From Granulicella sp. (lineage in GTDB: Bacteria > Acidobacteriota > Terriglobia > Terriglobales > Acidobacteriaceae): a stretch of 64,000 nucleotides of DNA. The DNA is taken from NCBI GenBank assembly GCA_025408425.1, contig JANXYX010000050.1:124001-188000 (forward strand), read 5' to 3'. The notes beneath the pieces were generated by a model that saw nothing but the letters and a program-made list of their open reading frames with translations, was not told the origin of the DNA and searched no databases. Of this stretch, positions 9,070-16,213 are shown piece after piece; within the stretch, counting starts at the first letter, position 1; every line of letters starts with the position of its first letter. A program made the translations under genes and the position numbers.

Positions 9070-10239
9070 ATGCAACGCATCCCCCTCACCCCCCGCTCCG
9101 ACTGGCAGCAAAAAGTCGAGTCCGCCGGCCTCACCTTCCACACCCTCGAAAACGGCACTCCCTACTGGGACGAGTCCGCCGCCTACCAATTCACCGCCGC
9201 TGAGATCGACACTCTCGAAGCCGTCGGCAACACCCTCCAGACCATGTGCCTCGCCGCCGCCCAGCACATCATCGACAACAAGCGCTACCCCGAACTCGAC
9301 ATCCCCGCCCAGGCCATCCCCGCCATCGAGTGGGCCTGGAACAACGAGCCTCCCGCCCTCTACGGCCGCTTCGACCTCTCCTGGGCCGGAGCCACCAGCG
9401 GCCACGCCCCCAAGCTCCTCGAGTACAACGCCGACACCCCCACCTCCCTCCTCGAAGCCGCCGTCATCCAGTGGAGCTGGCTCGAAGAGATCGGCCCCAC
9501 CCTCGGCAACAAACCCGACCAGTTCAACTCCATCCACGACAAACTCATCGCCAAGTGGAAGGACATCGACCCCTACCTCTCCAAGCCCATCTACTTCGCC
9601 GCCCTCGACAACCCCGAAGACCAACTCACCCTCACCTACCTCCGCGACACCGCCCAGCAGGCAGGCCTCGAAACCCTCCAGATGTTCATGCAGGAGATCG
9701 GCTGGAACGACGACCAACAGGCCTTCCTCGACCCCAACGAAGACCCCATGTTCTCCATCTTCAAGCTCTACCCCTGGGAAGCCATGCTCCAGGAAGAGTT
9801 CGGCGTCCACGCTATCGAAACCTACCAATCCACCCGCTGGATCGAGCCCATCTGGAAGATGCTCCTCTCCAACAAGGGCATCCTCCCCATCCTCTGGCAG
9901 CTCTACCCCAACCACGAACTCCTCCTCGAAGCCCACTTCGACGGCCCTGGCACCATGCGCAACTACGTCCGCAAACCCCTCATGTCCCGCGAAGGCGCCA
10001 ACATCACCCTCGTCCGCGACAACGCCACCATCCTCTCCACCCCCGGCCCCTACAACGGCCCCCAGATCTACCAGGCCCTCGCCCCCGAAGCCGTCTTCCC
10101 CGTCGCTGGCCAACCAGCCAAGCACCCCATCCTCGGCCTCTGGATGATCGACCAGGACTGCGCCGGCCTCGGCATCCGCGAATCCGCCACCCCCATCACC
10201 GACAACCTAAGCTCCTTCGTCCCCCACTTCTTCACCTAA
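9070..10239 (+). CDS. Glutathionylspermidine synthase-like ATP-grasp protein (YgiC/YjfC type)
   Basis: A 389-residue protein of the family named for the synthetase domain of glutathionylspermidine synthase. Recognisable segments are MQRIPLTPRSDWQQKVESAG, WGYE-type region YGRFDLSW, the nucleotide-binding LEYNADTPTSLLEAAVIQWSW, and the C-terminal GLWMIDQDCAGLGIRES. YgiC-type proteins lack the amidase half and their natural substrate is not firmly known; ligation of a peptide or polyamine by an ATP-grasp mechanism is the family expectation. AGGAAAGG precedes the ATG. It is cotranscribed with the lipoprotein 10 bases upstream, suggesting an envelope-linked function. The text shows no sign of damage. 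Confidence 0.9.
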   Translation: MQRIPLTPRSDWQQKVESAGLTFHTLENGTPYWDESAAYQFTAAEIDTLEAVGNTLQTMCLAAAQHIIDNKRYPELDIPAQAIPAIEWAWNNEPPALYGRFDLSWAGATSGHAPKLLEYNADTPTSLLEAAVIQWSWLEEIGPTLGNKPDQFNSIHDKLIAKWKDIDPYLSKPIYFAALDNPEDQLTLTYLRDTAQQAGLETLQMFMQEIGWNDDQQAFLDPNEDPMFSIFKLYPWEAMLQEEFGVHAIETYQSTRWIEPIWKMLLSNKGILPILWQLYPNHELLLEAHFDGPGTMRNYVRKPLMSREGANITLVRDNATILSTPGPYNGPQIYQALAPEAVFPVAGQPAKHPILGLWMIDQDCAGLGIRESATPITDNLSSFVPHFFT

Positions 10240-10254
10240 ACAGCACCACGGATG

Positions 10255-10298
10255 CCCCATGATCACCCCAAGCGCAGCGAAGGGTGATCGTGGGGTCA
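10255..10298. repeat. Intergenic stem-loop related to the GTGCCCCAT repeats
   Basis: CCCCATGATCACCC and GGGTGATCGTGGGG form a 14-base stem with one bulged or mismatched position around a loop of about 12 bases. It sits just after the YgiC-like gene and could end its transcript, though no run of T follows. It is preceded by GGATG, giving the shared GATGCCCCAT core of the other elements. Confidence 0.6.
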
Positions 10299-10341
10299 CT
10301 CACCCCGACCCGCCCCCGCCGGACGCCAATCCCCATTCGTC

Positions 10342-10420
10342 CCCGGGTGCCCCATCTTCGCAACAGCTTCATCGTTGCTAAGGTGGCATCGGGCAAAGCC
10401 CGACCGCTCTCCTATCCCAG
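10342..10420 (+). repeat. Dispersed hairpin repeat, GGGTGCCCCAT family, copy 2
   Basis: CCGGGTGCCCCATCTTCGCA is followed by TTCATCG, TTGCTAAGGTGGCA and then GGGCAAAGCCCGACCGCTCT. The arms TTCGCAAC and GTTGCTAA pair with compensating changes relative to copy 1 (TTCGCGAC and GTCGCCAA), so it is the structure that is kept. It ends about 75 bases before the membrane-protein gene at 10496. Confidence 0.8.
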
Positions 10421-10495
10421 CCACAACCTCACCCCCACCACCCAAATCACTGATACTCTTACCTCCAAATCCCCAATCACTTCCACCGAGCCACC

Positions 10496-11437
10496 ATGCC
10501 CGATCAACCACCCGATCCAATCCCGCCGCCCACCGAACACGCACCACTGCTGGAACCCGCGTCAATCCCATCCCCCGCAATTCCATCCCCCACCCCTGAG
10601 GCCCACCCACCCATGCTCGACGTACACCCACCCCACCAAGCCGCCCACACCTGGAAAGACGTCTTCATCCACATCGCCACCATCACCATCGGCCTCCTCA
10701 TCGCCATCAGCCTCGAGCAGACGGTGGAGTACTTCCATCACCGCCATCAACTACATCAACTACACGAAGACCTGCACGCCGAGACGCTGCGCAACCTGCA
10801 CCTCGCGCTGGCCAACGTCGATGACTGCGAGTCGCGCCGGGATATCGCAAGGGGCGTCTATCAGGAGGTCATCGTGGCCAACCGCGACCACCGTTCGCCC
10901 GTCCTGCACACCACCCTTGGCAGCTCCAGCTACGTGAAGCCCGCCTCCGCCGTATGGACCGTGGCACAACAGAGCGGAACCCTCGGCCTGCTGCCGCGTG
11001 AGGAGGCACAACGCTACGTGCGGGTGTACAGCCTCGTCGATCAGGTCTCCGCTGTTTTGGTCCTGCAGAATACCGCCGTCATCAAGCTGCGCGAGGCACT
11101 CGAGCCGGGCCGGACCGTTCTCTCCGCGGAACAGCTCAAGCTGGGCCCAGTCGCCGAGTACAGCGCTGCCTGGGCGGCACTGGATTCGGAGGACTTTCGC
11201 GACGCTCGCAACGCGCTCGCACAGCTCAACGAGGCGTATGCATACGGCGCAGACAGAAATGTCTTCCTCTACGGTATTGAGTGGTCTGTCCTCCACGGCT
11301 CGCGTTCCGATGAAGAGAACTTCCGCATTCTCTTCGACGCCGTGGCGATCTACAGGAAGAGTGGCAAGGCAGCACTGCTCGCCAAGTACCCCCTGCCCAA
11401 GGACGACAACACCACCCTCACCGCCCCGGAACAGTAG
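10496..11437 (+). CDS. Membrane-anchored protein of unknown function, tandem paralogue A
   Basis: No known family recognised. The 313-residue protein has a Pro-rich N-terminal extension (residues 1-39), then MLDVHPPHQAAHTWKDVFIH leading into one hydrophobic segment (about 60-75, IATITIGLLIAISLEQ) and a charged, mostly helical remainder, with EYFHHRHQLHQLHEDLHAE forming a probable coiled coil. A single-pass inner-membrane protein with a soluble C-terminal domain is inferred. An alternative start at 10613 would make it align exactly with its neighbour, and the extension may not be translated. The gene at 11484 shares almost the same first 130 coding bases but diverges afterwards. Confidence 0.75.
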   Translation: MPDQPPDPIPPPTEHAPLLEPASIPSPAIPSPTPEAHPPMLDVHPPHQAAHTWKDVFIHIATITIGLLIAISLEQTVEYFHHRHQLHQLHEDLHAETLRNLHLALANVDDCESRRDIARGVYQEVIVANRDHRSPVLHTTLGSSSYVKPASAVWTVAQQSGTLGLLPREEAQRYVRVYSLVDQVSAVLVLQNTAVIKLREALEPGRTVLSAEQLKLGPVAEYSAAWAALDSEDFRDARNALAQLNEAYAYGADRNVFLYGIEWSVLHGSRSDEENFRILFDAVAIYRKSGKAALLAKYPLPKDDNTTLTAPEQ

Positions 11438-11483
11438 CCCGGGTCGCACACTCTAGAAACTTTCAAACGGAGCGCAACCACCC

Positions 11484-12278
11484 ATGCTAGACGTCCACCC
11501 GCCCCACGAAGCCGCCCACACCTGGAAAGACTTCCTCATCCACATCGCCACGATCACCATCGGCCTCCTCATCGCCATCAGCCTCGAGCAGACAGTCGAG
11601 TACTTCCACCATCGCCACGAGGTCGCCGAGACCCGCGAAGCCCTCCGCATAGAGCGTGAGGACAATCGCCAGGCCTTCGCTAGCGGCATGGTCGAGTTTC
11701 ATCGTCAGACCGCCGCCCTCATCAACAATCTCATCATCCTCCAGTATCTCCAGCAGCATCCCGGCACCCCCCAGGAGAAGCTCCCCGGAATCCTCGTCTG
11801 GCACGCCATCAGAACCAAATTCTCCGACTCCGCCTGGAAGACCGCCCAGCAGAGCAACGTCACCGCACTCATGCCCCAACAGGAGGTCCGCGGATATGCC
11901 CTCCTCTACGACCGCATCGACAAAGTTGGCGAGGCCTTCGATCAGATATGGCCCGCCATCGTCCAGGCCAGGCTATACAGCGTCGTCGATCCTGATCCAA
12001 CCCACCTCACCTCCCAACAGGTCGCCGCAGAGATCGAACTCACCAACACCGCCCTCGCCCGGGTCTTCACGCAGAGCTCAGCCCTCGTTCAACTCGGCAT
12101 GGTCGATCCCGGTTTCACGCCCGCGCCATCCCCGCATGAGATCAACGCCCTCATGCGCGTCTCCGAAACCGAGGAAAACCCCGCCCTTGCTGCCGCCATT
12201 GCCACCACCAACAGCAGACTTCCCGCCGCCTCCCAACTCCCCATCCCGTCATCGCCCCCGCCACCAAAGCAGCCGTAG
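11484..12278 (+). CDS. Membrane-anchored protein of unknown function, tandem paralogue B
   Basis: A 264-residue protein starting MLDVHPPHEAAHTWKDFLIH, with a hydrophobic segment at about residues 20-37 and the helical motif EYFHHRHEVAETREALRIERED. It matches the protein encoded just upstream nearly residue for residue over the first 43 positions, then only weakly (for example WKTAQQSNVTALMPQQEVRGYALLYDRIDKV against WTVAQQSGTLGLLPREEAQRYVRVYSLVDQV). The pair is 46 bases apart and presumably cotranscribed. AAACGGAGCG precedes the ATG. The function is unknown to me; the conserved domain is probably cytoplasmic or periplasmic next to the membrane. Confidence 0.8.
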   Translation: MLDVHPPHEAAHTWKDFLIHIATITIGLLIAISLEQTVEYFHHRHEVAETREALRIEREDNRQAFASGMVEFHRQTAALINNLIILQYLQQHPGTPQEKLPGILVWHAIRTKFSDSAWKTAQQSNVTALMPQQEVRGYALLYDRIDKVGEAFDQIWPAIVQARLYSVVDPDPTHLTSQQVAAEIELTNTALARVFTQSSALVQLGMVDPGFTPAPSPHEINALMRVSETEENPALAAAIATTNSRLPAASQLPIPSSPPPPKQP

Positions 12279-12437
12279 CGCCGGGGTGTCATAGAACCAC
12301 CACCCCAAACCCTTGTATTTGCAGGGTTTTGCACTTACCTCTGCCTCTCACCCCCATATTCCCCAGCAAAATCGCATGTCAAGCCCCAAACCACGCAACT
12401 CCCTAAAAACAAACCAAATAGAGTGGTGAAAATATAC

Positions 12438-12466
12438 TTGACTAACCCAATCGATCAGGGTAAAGT
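12438..12466 (+). promoter_or_regulatory. Strong sigma70-type promoter of the IS1595 transposase
   Basis: TTGACT (12438-12443) and TAAAGT (12461-12466) are separated by exactly 17 bases. Transcription would start about 12473, so the mRNA would be almost leaderless relative to the ATG at 12476, and no SD is seen. The surrounding AATATACTTGACTAACCC recurs in front of both DUF3800-type genes in this island. Confidence 0.75.
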
Positions 12467-12475
12467 CGAGACATT

Positions 12476-13471
12476 ATGAAATCCCCTAAGACATTACAGC
12501 AGGCGATTCAATACTTTAGCGACGAGCAGGTTTGCATTGATGCGGTTGCGGAGATGCGCTGGCCTAATGGTGTCGTCTGCGAACTGTGCGGAGGCGATTC
12601 GCCCTATTACCTGAAGACTCAGAAGCGGTGGAAGTGCCGTAAATGCCGCAAGCAATTCTCGGTCAAGGTGAACTCTATCTTTGAGGATTCCCCCATCTCT
12701 TTGACCAAGTGGCTCCCCGCTCTGTGGCTGATTGTGAACTGCAAGAATGGCATCTCCAGCTATGAGCTAGCCCGCGATCTGGGAGTGACCCAGAAGAGTG
12801 CGTGGTTTATGCTCCAGAGGTTGAGACTGGCTCTGAAGGCCCGCGACTTCAGCTACAAGATGGGAAGCAATGAGGGCGGAGCCGTGGAAGTGGATGAAAC
12901 CTTTGTTGGCGGCAAGACCAAGAACATGCACCATAGCCGCAAGCTCAAGATTGCCCAGATTCACAATGCACTGCCTCGCTGGAAGTCCACAGACCGCTAT
13001 CCCGGCAAGACTGCCGTCATGGGCATCCTTGACCGCGAGAGCCGTCAGGTACGCGCCAAGGTGGTTCCCAACATTAAGCGCGATACCCTCCAGACTGAAA
13101 TCCTGAACAACATCCATCACGGATCGCGGATTTACTCCGACCAAGCTATCGCCTACGACAAGCTGAAAGAGCAGTACATCCACGAAACCGTGAACCATGC
13201 CGATGAGTATGTGAAGGGCCAGGTTCACACTAACGGCCTTGAGAACTTCTGGAGCCTGACCAAGCGCACTCTGACCGGAACCTATGTAGCAGTCGAGCCC
13301 TTCCACTTGGACCGCTATCTGGACGAGCAGATGTTCCGCTTCAACAATCGCACTACCAGAGACAATCCCTTGGACGACTCAGACCGCTTCCTGCTGGCTC
13401 TGTCCCAGGTCGCCAACAAGCGTCTGACCTATGCCGAACTGACCGGCAAGGTGTCTACGACGCAAGCCTAA
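12476..13471 (+). CDS. IS1595-family transposase
   Basis: A 331-residue transposase of the IS1595 (ISXO2-like) group. The N-terminal zinc ribbon is CELCGG...CRKCRKQFS (residues about 35-62), followed by a helix-turn-helix region (SLTKWLPALWLIVNCKNGISSYELARDLGVTQKSAWFMLQRL). The DDE-type core shows VEVDETFVGGKT, the middle acidic IYSDQAIAYDKL, and HTNGLENFWSLTKRTLTGTY near the C-terminus. The length is normal and the frame intact. Inverted terminal repeats were not found by eye, so the element ends are not defined. GC content is lower than in the flanking genes, and it opens the accessory island that runs to about 16.2 kb. Confidence 0.93.
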   Translation: MKSPKTLQQAIQYFSDEQVCIDAVAEMRWPNGVVCELCGGDSPYYLKTQKRWKCRKCRKQFSVKVNSIFEDSPISLTKWLPALWLIVNCKNGISSYELARDLGVTQKSAWFMLQRLRLALKARDFSYKMGSNEGGAVEVDETFVGGKTKNMHHSRKLKIAQIHNALPRWKSTDRYPGKTAVMGILDRESRQVRAKVVPNIKRDTLQTEILNNIHHGSRIYSDQAIAYDKLKEQYIHETVNHADEYVKGQVHTNGLENFWSLTKRTLTGTYVAVEPFHLDRYLDEQMFRFNNRTTRDNPLDDSDRFLLALSQVANKRLTYAELTGKVSTTQA

Positions 13472-13650
13472 TCCTTTTCGCGGCGTACGCGGGCCGAAGC
13501 GGAAGACTTAGGGCGCGGGCCTTTGGGCTGGCGCACAGCTTCGATTGCCCTCTGGTCGTGGAGTAGGGCCGTGAGTTCCGGCTTCGTAACCGTCATCACT
13601 TGCCGCAGTGCATCGTTGAAGCGCGTCATTTCTGGCGTGGTAGCCTTCAT
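13468..13650 (-). CDS. Small conserved-looking protein convergent with transposase
   Basis: A 60-residue basic protein (MKATTPEMTRFNDALRQVMTVTKPELTALL...). Short proteins of this pattern (TPEMxxFDxxLxxVMxVxKxEL) often occur beside mobile-element or accessory genes; the role is unknown to me. The ATG at 13650 was chosen because a good promoter (-10 TATGAT) lies only 7 bases upstream, giving a nearly leaderless transcript. Its last codons overlap the transposase stop by 4 bases in the opposite direction. Confidence 0.6.
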   Translation of the reverse strand: MKATTPEMTRFNDALRQVMTVTKPELTALLHDQRAIEAVRQPKGPRPKSSASARVRREKD

Positions 13651-13656
13651 GGGCCT

Positions 13657-13684
13657 ATCATAGCGCAACCCGAAGGAAGGGCAA
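13657..13684 (-). promoter_or_regulatory. Promoter for the 60-residue minus-strand ORF
   Basis: On the minus strand, TTGCCC (13684-13679) and TATGAT (13662-13657) are 16 bases apart. The predicted start point falls at or very close to the ATG at 13650. The site also overlaps the SD region of the divergent small ORF at 13691. Confidence 0.5.
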
Positions 13685-13690
13685 TTGACG

Positions 13691-13951
13691 ATGACCGAAG
13701 ACGAGCAAAAGCTATTTACGCATCTACTGTTTGACCATAAACATCTGTGGATCGCGTTTCAAGAGACTAAGCACCTGAGGGAGTTTCCGGATGACGATCC
13801 GGAAGATGTTCATGGGCGGTTTGTTGATGCCGCCTACGATGTCTATCACCCGCTAGAAGAAGCCTTGCTCGAAGGGCGGCCAATTCGAGACATTCTTGAA
13901 ACAATTCTCCTAGCGTCGAGCATTGCCCAGAACGAGGGGAAGGTTTTTTAA
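13691..13951 (+). CDS. Small acidic hypothetical protein
   Basis: An 86-residue acidic protein, MTEDEQKLFTHLLFDHKHLWIAFQETKHLREF..., predicted mostly helical, with no family recognised. ATG 13691 was preferred to an in-frame TTG at 13685 because the SD GAAGGAAGGG is about 9 bases away from the ATG and only 3 from the TTG. It is divergent from the 60-residue ORF and lies inside the AT-richer island between the transposase and the DUF3800 genes. It could be cargo of the element. Confidence 0.55.
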   Translation: MTEDEQKLFTHLLFDHKHLWIAFQETKHLREFPDDDPEDVHGRFVDAAYDVYHPLEEALLEGRPIRDILETILLASSIAQNEGKVF

Positions 13952-13974
13952 TAGGTTCTTGCATTGAAGACACA

Positions 13975-14037
13975 CCTCATGCGAAGATTCGCGTGAGGCA
14001 TCGAACCGAGGCCACCCCTGGCAGGGTGGTCTTTCTA
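13975..14037 (+). terminator. Two consecutive stem-loops, second with T-rich tail
   Basis: The first stem is CCTCATGCGA with TTCGCGTGAGG (one G-T pair). The second is GGCCACC with GGGTGGTC around a 6-base loop, followed by TTTCT. Together they probably end the transcript of the small acidic ORF. Confidence 0.55.
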
Positions 14038-14054
14038 CTATATGGGGTGACGGG

Positions 14055-14309
14055 ATGGGTGTGGTAATTTTTGTAGCGTTTGTCGTCTCTGTCGGCTATG
14101 CAATCAACCGCAGCAAACGGCGCTGGCGAACGGTGCTCTACATGCTCTTAGCGTCAATAGCAGGTTTTGCCATCTATGCAGTCTCAGGATATTTTGTCGG
14201 GCTGTCGGGATATGCGGTAGGGGAAATTGGCCTCTCCGTAGGACTGCTGTGCGGAGCGCTCGTTGCCTTAGTGCATTCTCGTCGTTCCAACCTACACGCT
14301 ACTTCTTGA
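14055..14309 (+). CDS. Small integral membrane protein, unknown
   Basis: An 84-residue protein with three hydrophobic stretches: MGVVIFVAFVVSVGYAI (1-17), a second at about 27-52 (VLYMLLASIAGFAIYAVSGYFVG) and a third at about 56-74 (GEIGLSVGLLCGALVAL). The connecting NRSKRRWR and the C-terminal HSRRSN are basic, fitting cytoplasmic loops by the positive-inside rule. No family is recognised. Its last 11 bases overlap the end of the convergent DUF3800-type gene. Inside an accessory island, a membrane effector or anti-element role is possible but not shown. Confidence 0.55.
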   Translation: MGVVIFVAFVVSVGYAINRSKRRWRTVLYMLLASIAGFAIYAVSGYFVGLSGYAVGEIGLSVGLLCGALVALVHSRRSNLHATS

Positions 14310-15192
14310 ATCCCGTTCTCGGATTGATACCTTTCTGTTCGCAGAGTCGGACAAGAAACTCTTGTGATGCATAGGTGTGCAGTTTTGGGATTGATTCGAG
14401 CAGGAAATAGAATGGCTTCCGCGCGCTCTCGTCCAACCCTTGTTTGTGTTTCCTTAGAAAATTGAATTGCTCCCATGCATAGTGATCGGCACCCTGCAAC
14501 CCTGCGAAATCAATTTTCTTTTTGTAGATGGGTGCATCTTCGCCCTCATCTACCATGAGTTGCGTAAATTTGTTTTGCTCCAAGTCGCCTACTTCGAAAA
14601 TGACCTCGGCTGGCGGCCGAATCGCATAATCCAGTTCCCATCTCCGCAATCTCTGAATGCACATTCGGGCTCCCAAGGCGTAGGGAGGAACGACTTCTCT
14701 GAGATCGAGCAAAGAATTTACTTCCCGGTAGATATTCATATCGATGATGCAAGATATTCCAACATGGACGAAGGACATCTGTACCTGTGAGATCCACTTC
14801 AGAAACTCAGTCGCCCGCGCGGCATCCTTGGCTATCTCGACATAATCAGCGCGTGCATTTTTCTGATCCTTGTACCAAGTGGTCGAACAAGCAGCGACGA
14901 ACGAAGCCATGTGAAAGGGTGGTTCCACCCCGTAGGCCAGATGCACGGCTTCCCAATCGTTCTCGAAACGCTGCCACTGAAGGTAATTGGCGAGATACCC
15001 TGAGACCACATAGAAAGGGTGATCGTTGGGGTGCCCGGATGCGTCAAAGAACGCCTTGAACATGGCCATATATCTAGTATCAGGATCGCCGCGCGAGAAG
15101 AGGGCTGCCGCTAGAGAGTCTATAGGGCGCGGATTCTCTAACCAGACGAGACGATCAAATCGGGGAATGCAACTCAGCGGATGAGGGGTCAT
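14299..15192 (-). CDS. DUF3800-type protein, tandem copy 2
   Basis: A 297-residue protein whose core begins MAMFKAFFDASGHPNDHPFYVVSGYLA, the usual opening of DUF3800 (FxDxSG, then xxxxVxGYL), and later has QGADHYAWEQF, the C-terminal conserved Q-AD motif. DUF3800 proteins are of unknown function; an RNase H-like nuclease fold has been suggested for them and they are common in accessory regions. GTGAGG lies 7 bases before the ATG at 15192 and a promoter (TTGCCT-17-TACTCT) lies 38-66 bases upstream, so this start is favoured over the internal ATG of the core. It overlaps the preceding copy by 4 bases. GC content is clearly below that of flanking genes. Confidence 0.8.
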   Translation of the reverse strand: MTPHPLSCIPRFDRLVWLENPRPIDSLAAALFSRGDPDTRYMAMFKAFFDASGHPNDHPFYVVSGYLANYLQWQRFENDWEAVHLAYGVEPPFHMASFVAACSTTWYKDQKNARADYVEIAKDAARATEFLKWISQVQMSFVHVGISCIIDMNIYREVNSLLDLREVVPPYALGARMCIQRLRRWELDYAIRPPAEVIFEVGDLEQNKFTQLMVDEGEDAPIYKKKIDFAGLQGADHYAWEQFNFLRKHKQGLDESARKPFYFLLESIPKLHTYASQEFLVRLCEQKGINPRTGFKK

Positions 15193-16007
15193 CGACGCAC
15201 CTCACCCGCTGCCCCGTCACGGCAGTTTGAGAGTAACGCGTCCTGTTGGGTTAGGCAAGTATATTTATGCCTTTTTTCGTTCCTACAAAGCGCAATCAAC
15301 TCTTGTTCTCTGAGTATGCCCCAGTCGTCTTTACGTCCAGGGATTTTCGATAGTGCTCGCAAGGATTTTCTGTATTTTTCAAGTGGCCATAATTCTTCAG
15401 AGTCATCCTTATGCGCTTTTCTTAATTCGTAAGCAGCAAAATCAGCCGCTTGAAGGGCCACGATTCCCTTTACTAAACGGCCATTCTTGAGTTGGTTTCG
15501 GCTAGGGCGAAAGGCTGGAGACGGATACCCGTCCCGCTCCATGATTCGGATTAAATCTCCTTTCCCCTTATCGCCACCTTCGAAGATGTAGGTGGCGTCT
15601 CTTATTTGGAGGTAGTTTGCAGTCTTAGCTACGCAACTTCTTGCTGCTAATGAATAGGGAACGCCTCCGAGTTCATCTAGTCGATAACGTTGATTGACTC
15701 GATTGAAGGCTTCGAACTCAACAAGGCAAGCAAAAGAGCGTTCCACATTGCTAGCAATGATTTCAGCGGCTCTCGAAAGAAACTTCTTTCTCTTGTCTTC
15801 GTTATCTTTCCAGTCGGCAAATGCTCCTTTGGACTGAGCAAAATCCTTCATGTGAAAGTCGGACAGGGTAAACGCGGAAAGAAGAAGATTCCATTCCTTG
15901 GTGAATGAGAGCCATCTGGAAAAGGTCGATAAGTATCCGGCAACCACGATGAATCCGTGATCTTTGCCGCCCGCAGCATCGCAGTAAAGAGTGTAAGAAT
16001 TCATCAT
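15189..16007 (-). CDS. DUF3800-type protein, tandem copy 1
   Basis: Core MMNSYTLYCDAAGGKDHGFIVVAGYLSTFSRW matches the opening of copy 2 (FFDASG, VVSGYLA). Further shared features are PYSLAARSCVAK against PYALGARMCIQR, YIFEGGDKGKGDLIRIM against VIFEVGDLEQNKFTQLM, and ALQAADFAAYELRKAHK against GLQGADHYAWEQFNFLRKHK. The two are divergent paralogues (about 272 residues here). The frame stays open upstream to about 16169, and upstream residues GLAQALFCADPES resemble SLAAALFSRGDPDT in copy 2, so a longer form from TTG 16154 is possible. ATG 16007 was chosen because a promoter-like site lies at 16085-16113. The function is unknown; nuclease or defence roles are inference only. Confidence 0.75.
   Translation of the reverse strand: MMNSYTLYCDAAGGKDHGFIVVAGYLSTFSRWLSFTKEWNLLLSAFTLSDFHMKDFAQSKGAFADWKDNEDKRKKFLSRAAEIIASNVERSFACLVEFEAFNRVNQRYRLDELGGVPYSLAARSCVAKTANYLQIRDATYIFEGGDKGKGDLIRIMERDGYPSPAFRPSRNQLKNGRLVKGIVALQAADFAAYELRKAHKDDSEELWPLEKYRKSLRALSKIPGRKDDWGILREQELIALCRNEKRHKYTCLTQQDALLSNCRDGAAGEVRR
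15230..15258 (-). promoter_or_regulatory. Promoter-like site before DUF3800 copy 2
   Basis: On the minus strand TTGCCT (15258-15253) and TACTCT (15235-15230) are 17 bases apart, inside the 3' end of copy 1. It shares AATATACTTGCCTAACCC with the sites before the transposase and copy 1. Confidence 0.55.
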
Positions 16008-16084
16008 CACGAATACCGATTCTGGATCGGCACAGAATAGGGCTTGTGCCAGTCCAATAAGCGCATCACCTCCTTCATCTTCAG

Positions 16085-16113
16085 AAGATAGCCCTCCATC
16101 ATGGGTTAGGAAA
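16085..16113 (-). promoter_or_regulatory. Promoter-like site and perfect SD before DUF3800 copy 1
   Basis: TTTCCT (16113-16108) and TATCTT (16090-16085) are 17 bases apart on the minus strand. Downstream, AAGGAGGTGAT (16075-16065) is a full-length match to the 16S 3' end, and a 19-codon frame starting ATG at 16066 ends in TGATG, overlapping the ATG at 16007 by one base. This is a possible leader peptide with translational coupling, although the ATG is very close to the SD. Confidence 0.4.
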
Positions 16114-16182
16114 GTATATTCATGCCAATAGAGTTGCCGATTAGTTAGCCCCAATCCGATAAAATAGAACTAGAAGAGAGAC

Positions 16183-16213
16183 AAAGCCCCAGCCCAAAAA
16201 GCTTGGGGCTTTT
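16183..16213. terminator. Rho-independent terminator, probably bidirectional
   Basis: AAAGCCCCA (16183-16191) pairs perfectly with TGGGGCTTT (16204-16212) around a 12-base loop. TTTT closes it on the plus strand and CTTTG on the minus strand. It marks the right edge of the AT-richer island. Confidence 0.7.

Noticed and set aside
8878..10125. 415-codon minus-strand frame opposite the YgiC-like gene
   Set aside because: Gly/Val/Glu/Asp-rich antisense shadow of C-ending codons; no domain, no promoter, and the plus strand encodes a recognisable family.
12279..12475. Left terminal inverted repeat of the IS1595 element and an att site
   Set aside because: AAACCCTTG...CAGGGTTT near 12308 is a small hairpin, but no matching inverted copy or target duplication was found on the right side, so element ends were not called.
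13975..14037. tRNA-like or attachment-site fold in the island
   Set aside because: The two hairpins do not form a cloverleaf and lack T-loop and anticodon features; a terminator explains them better.
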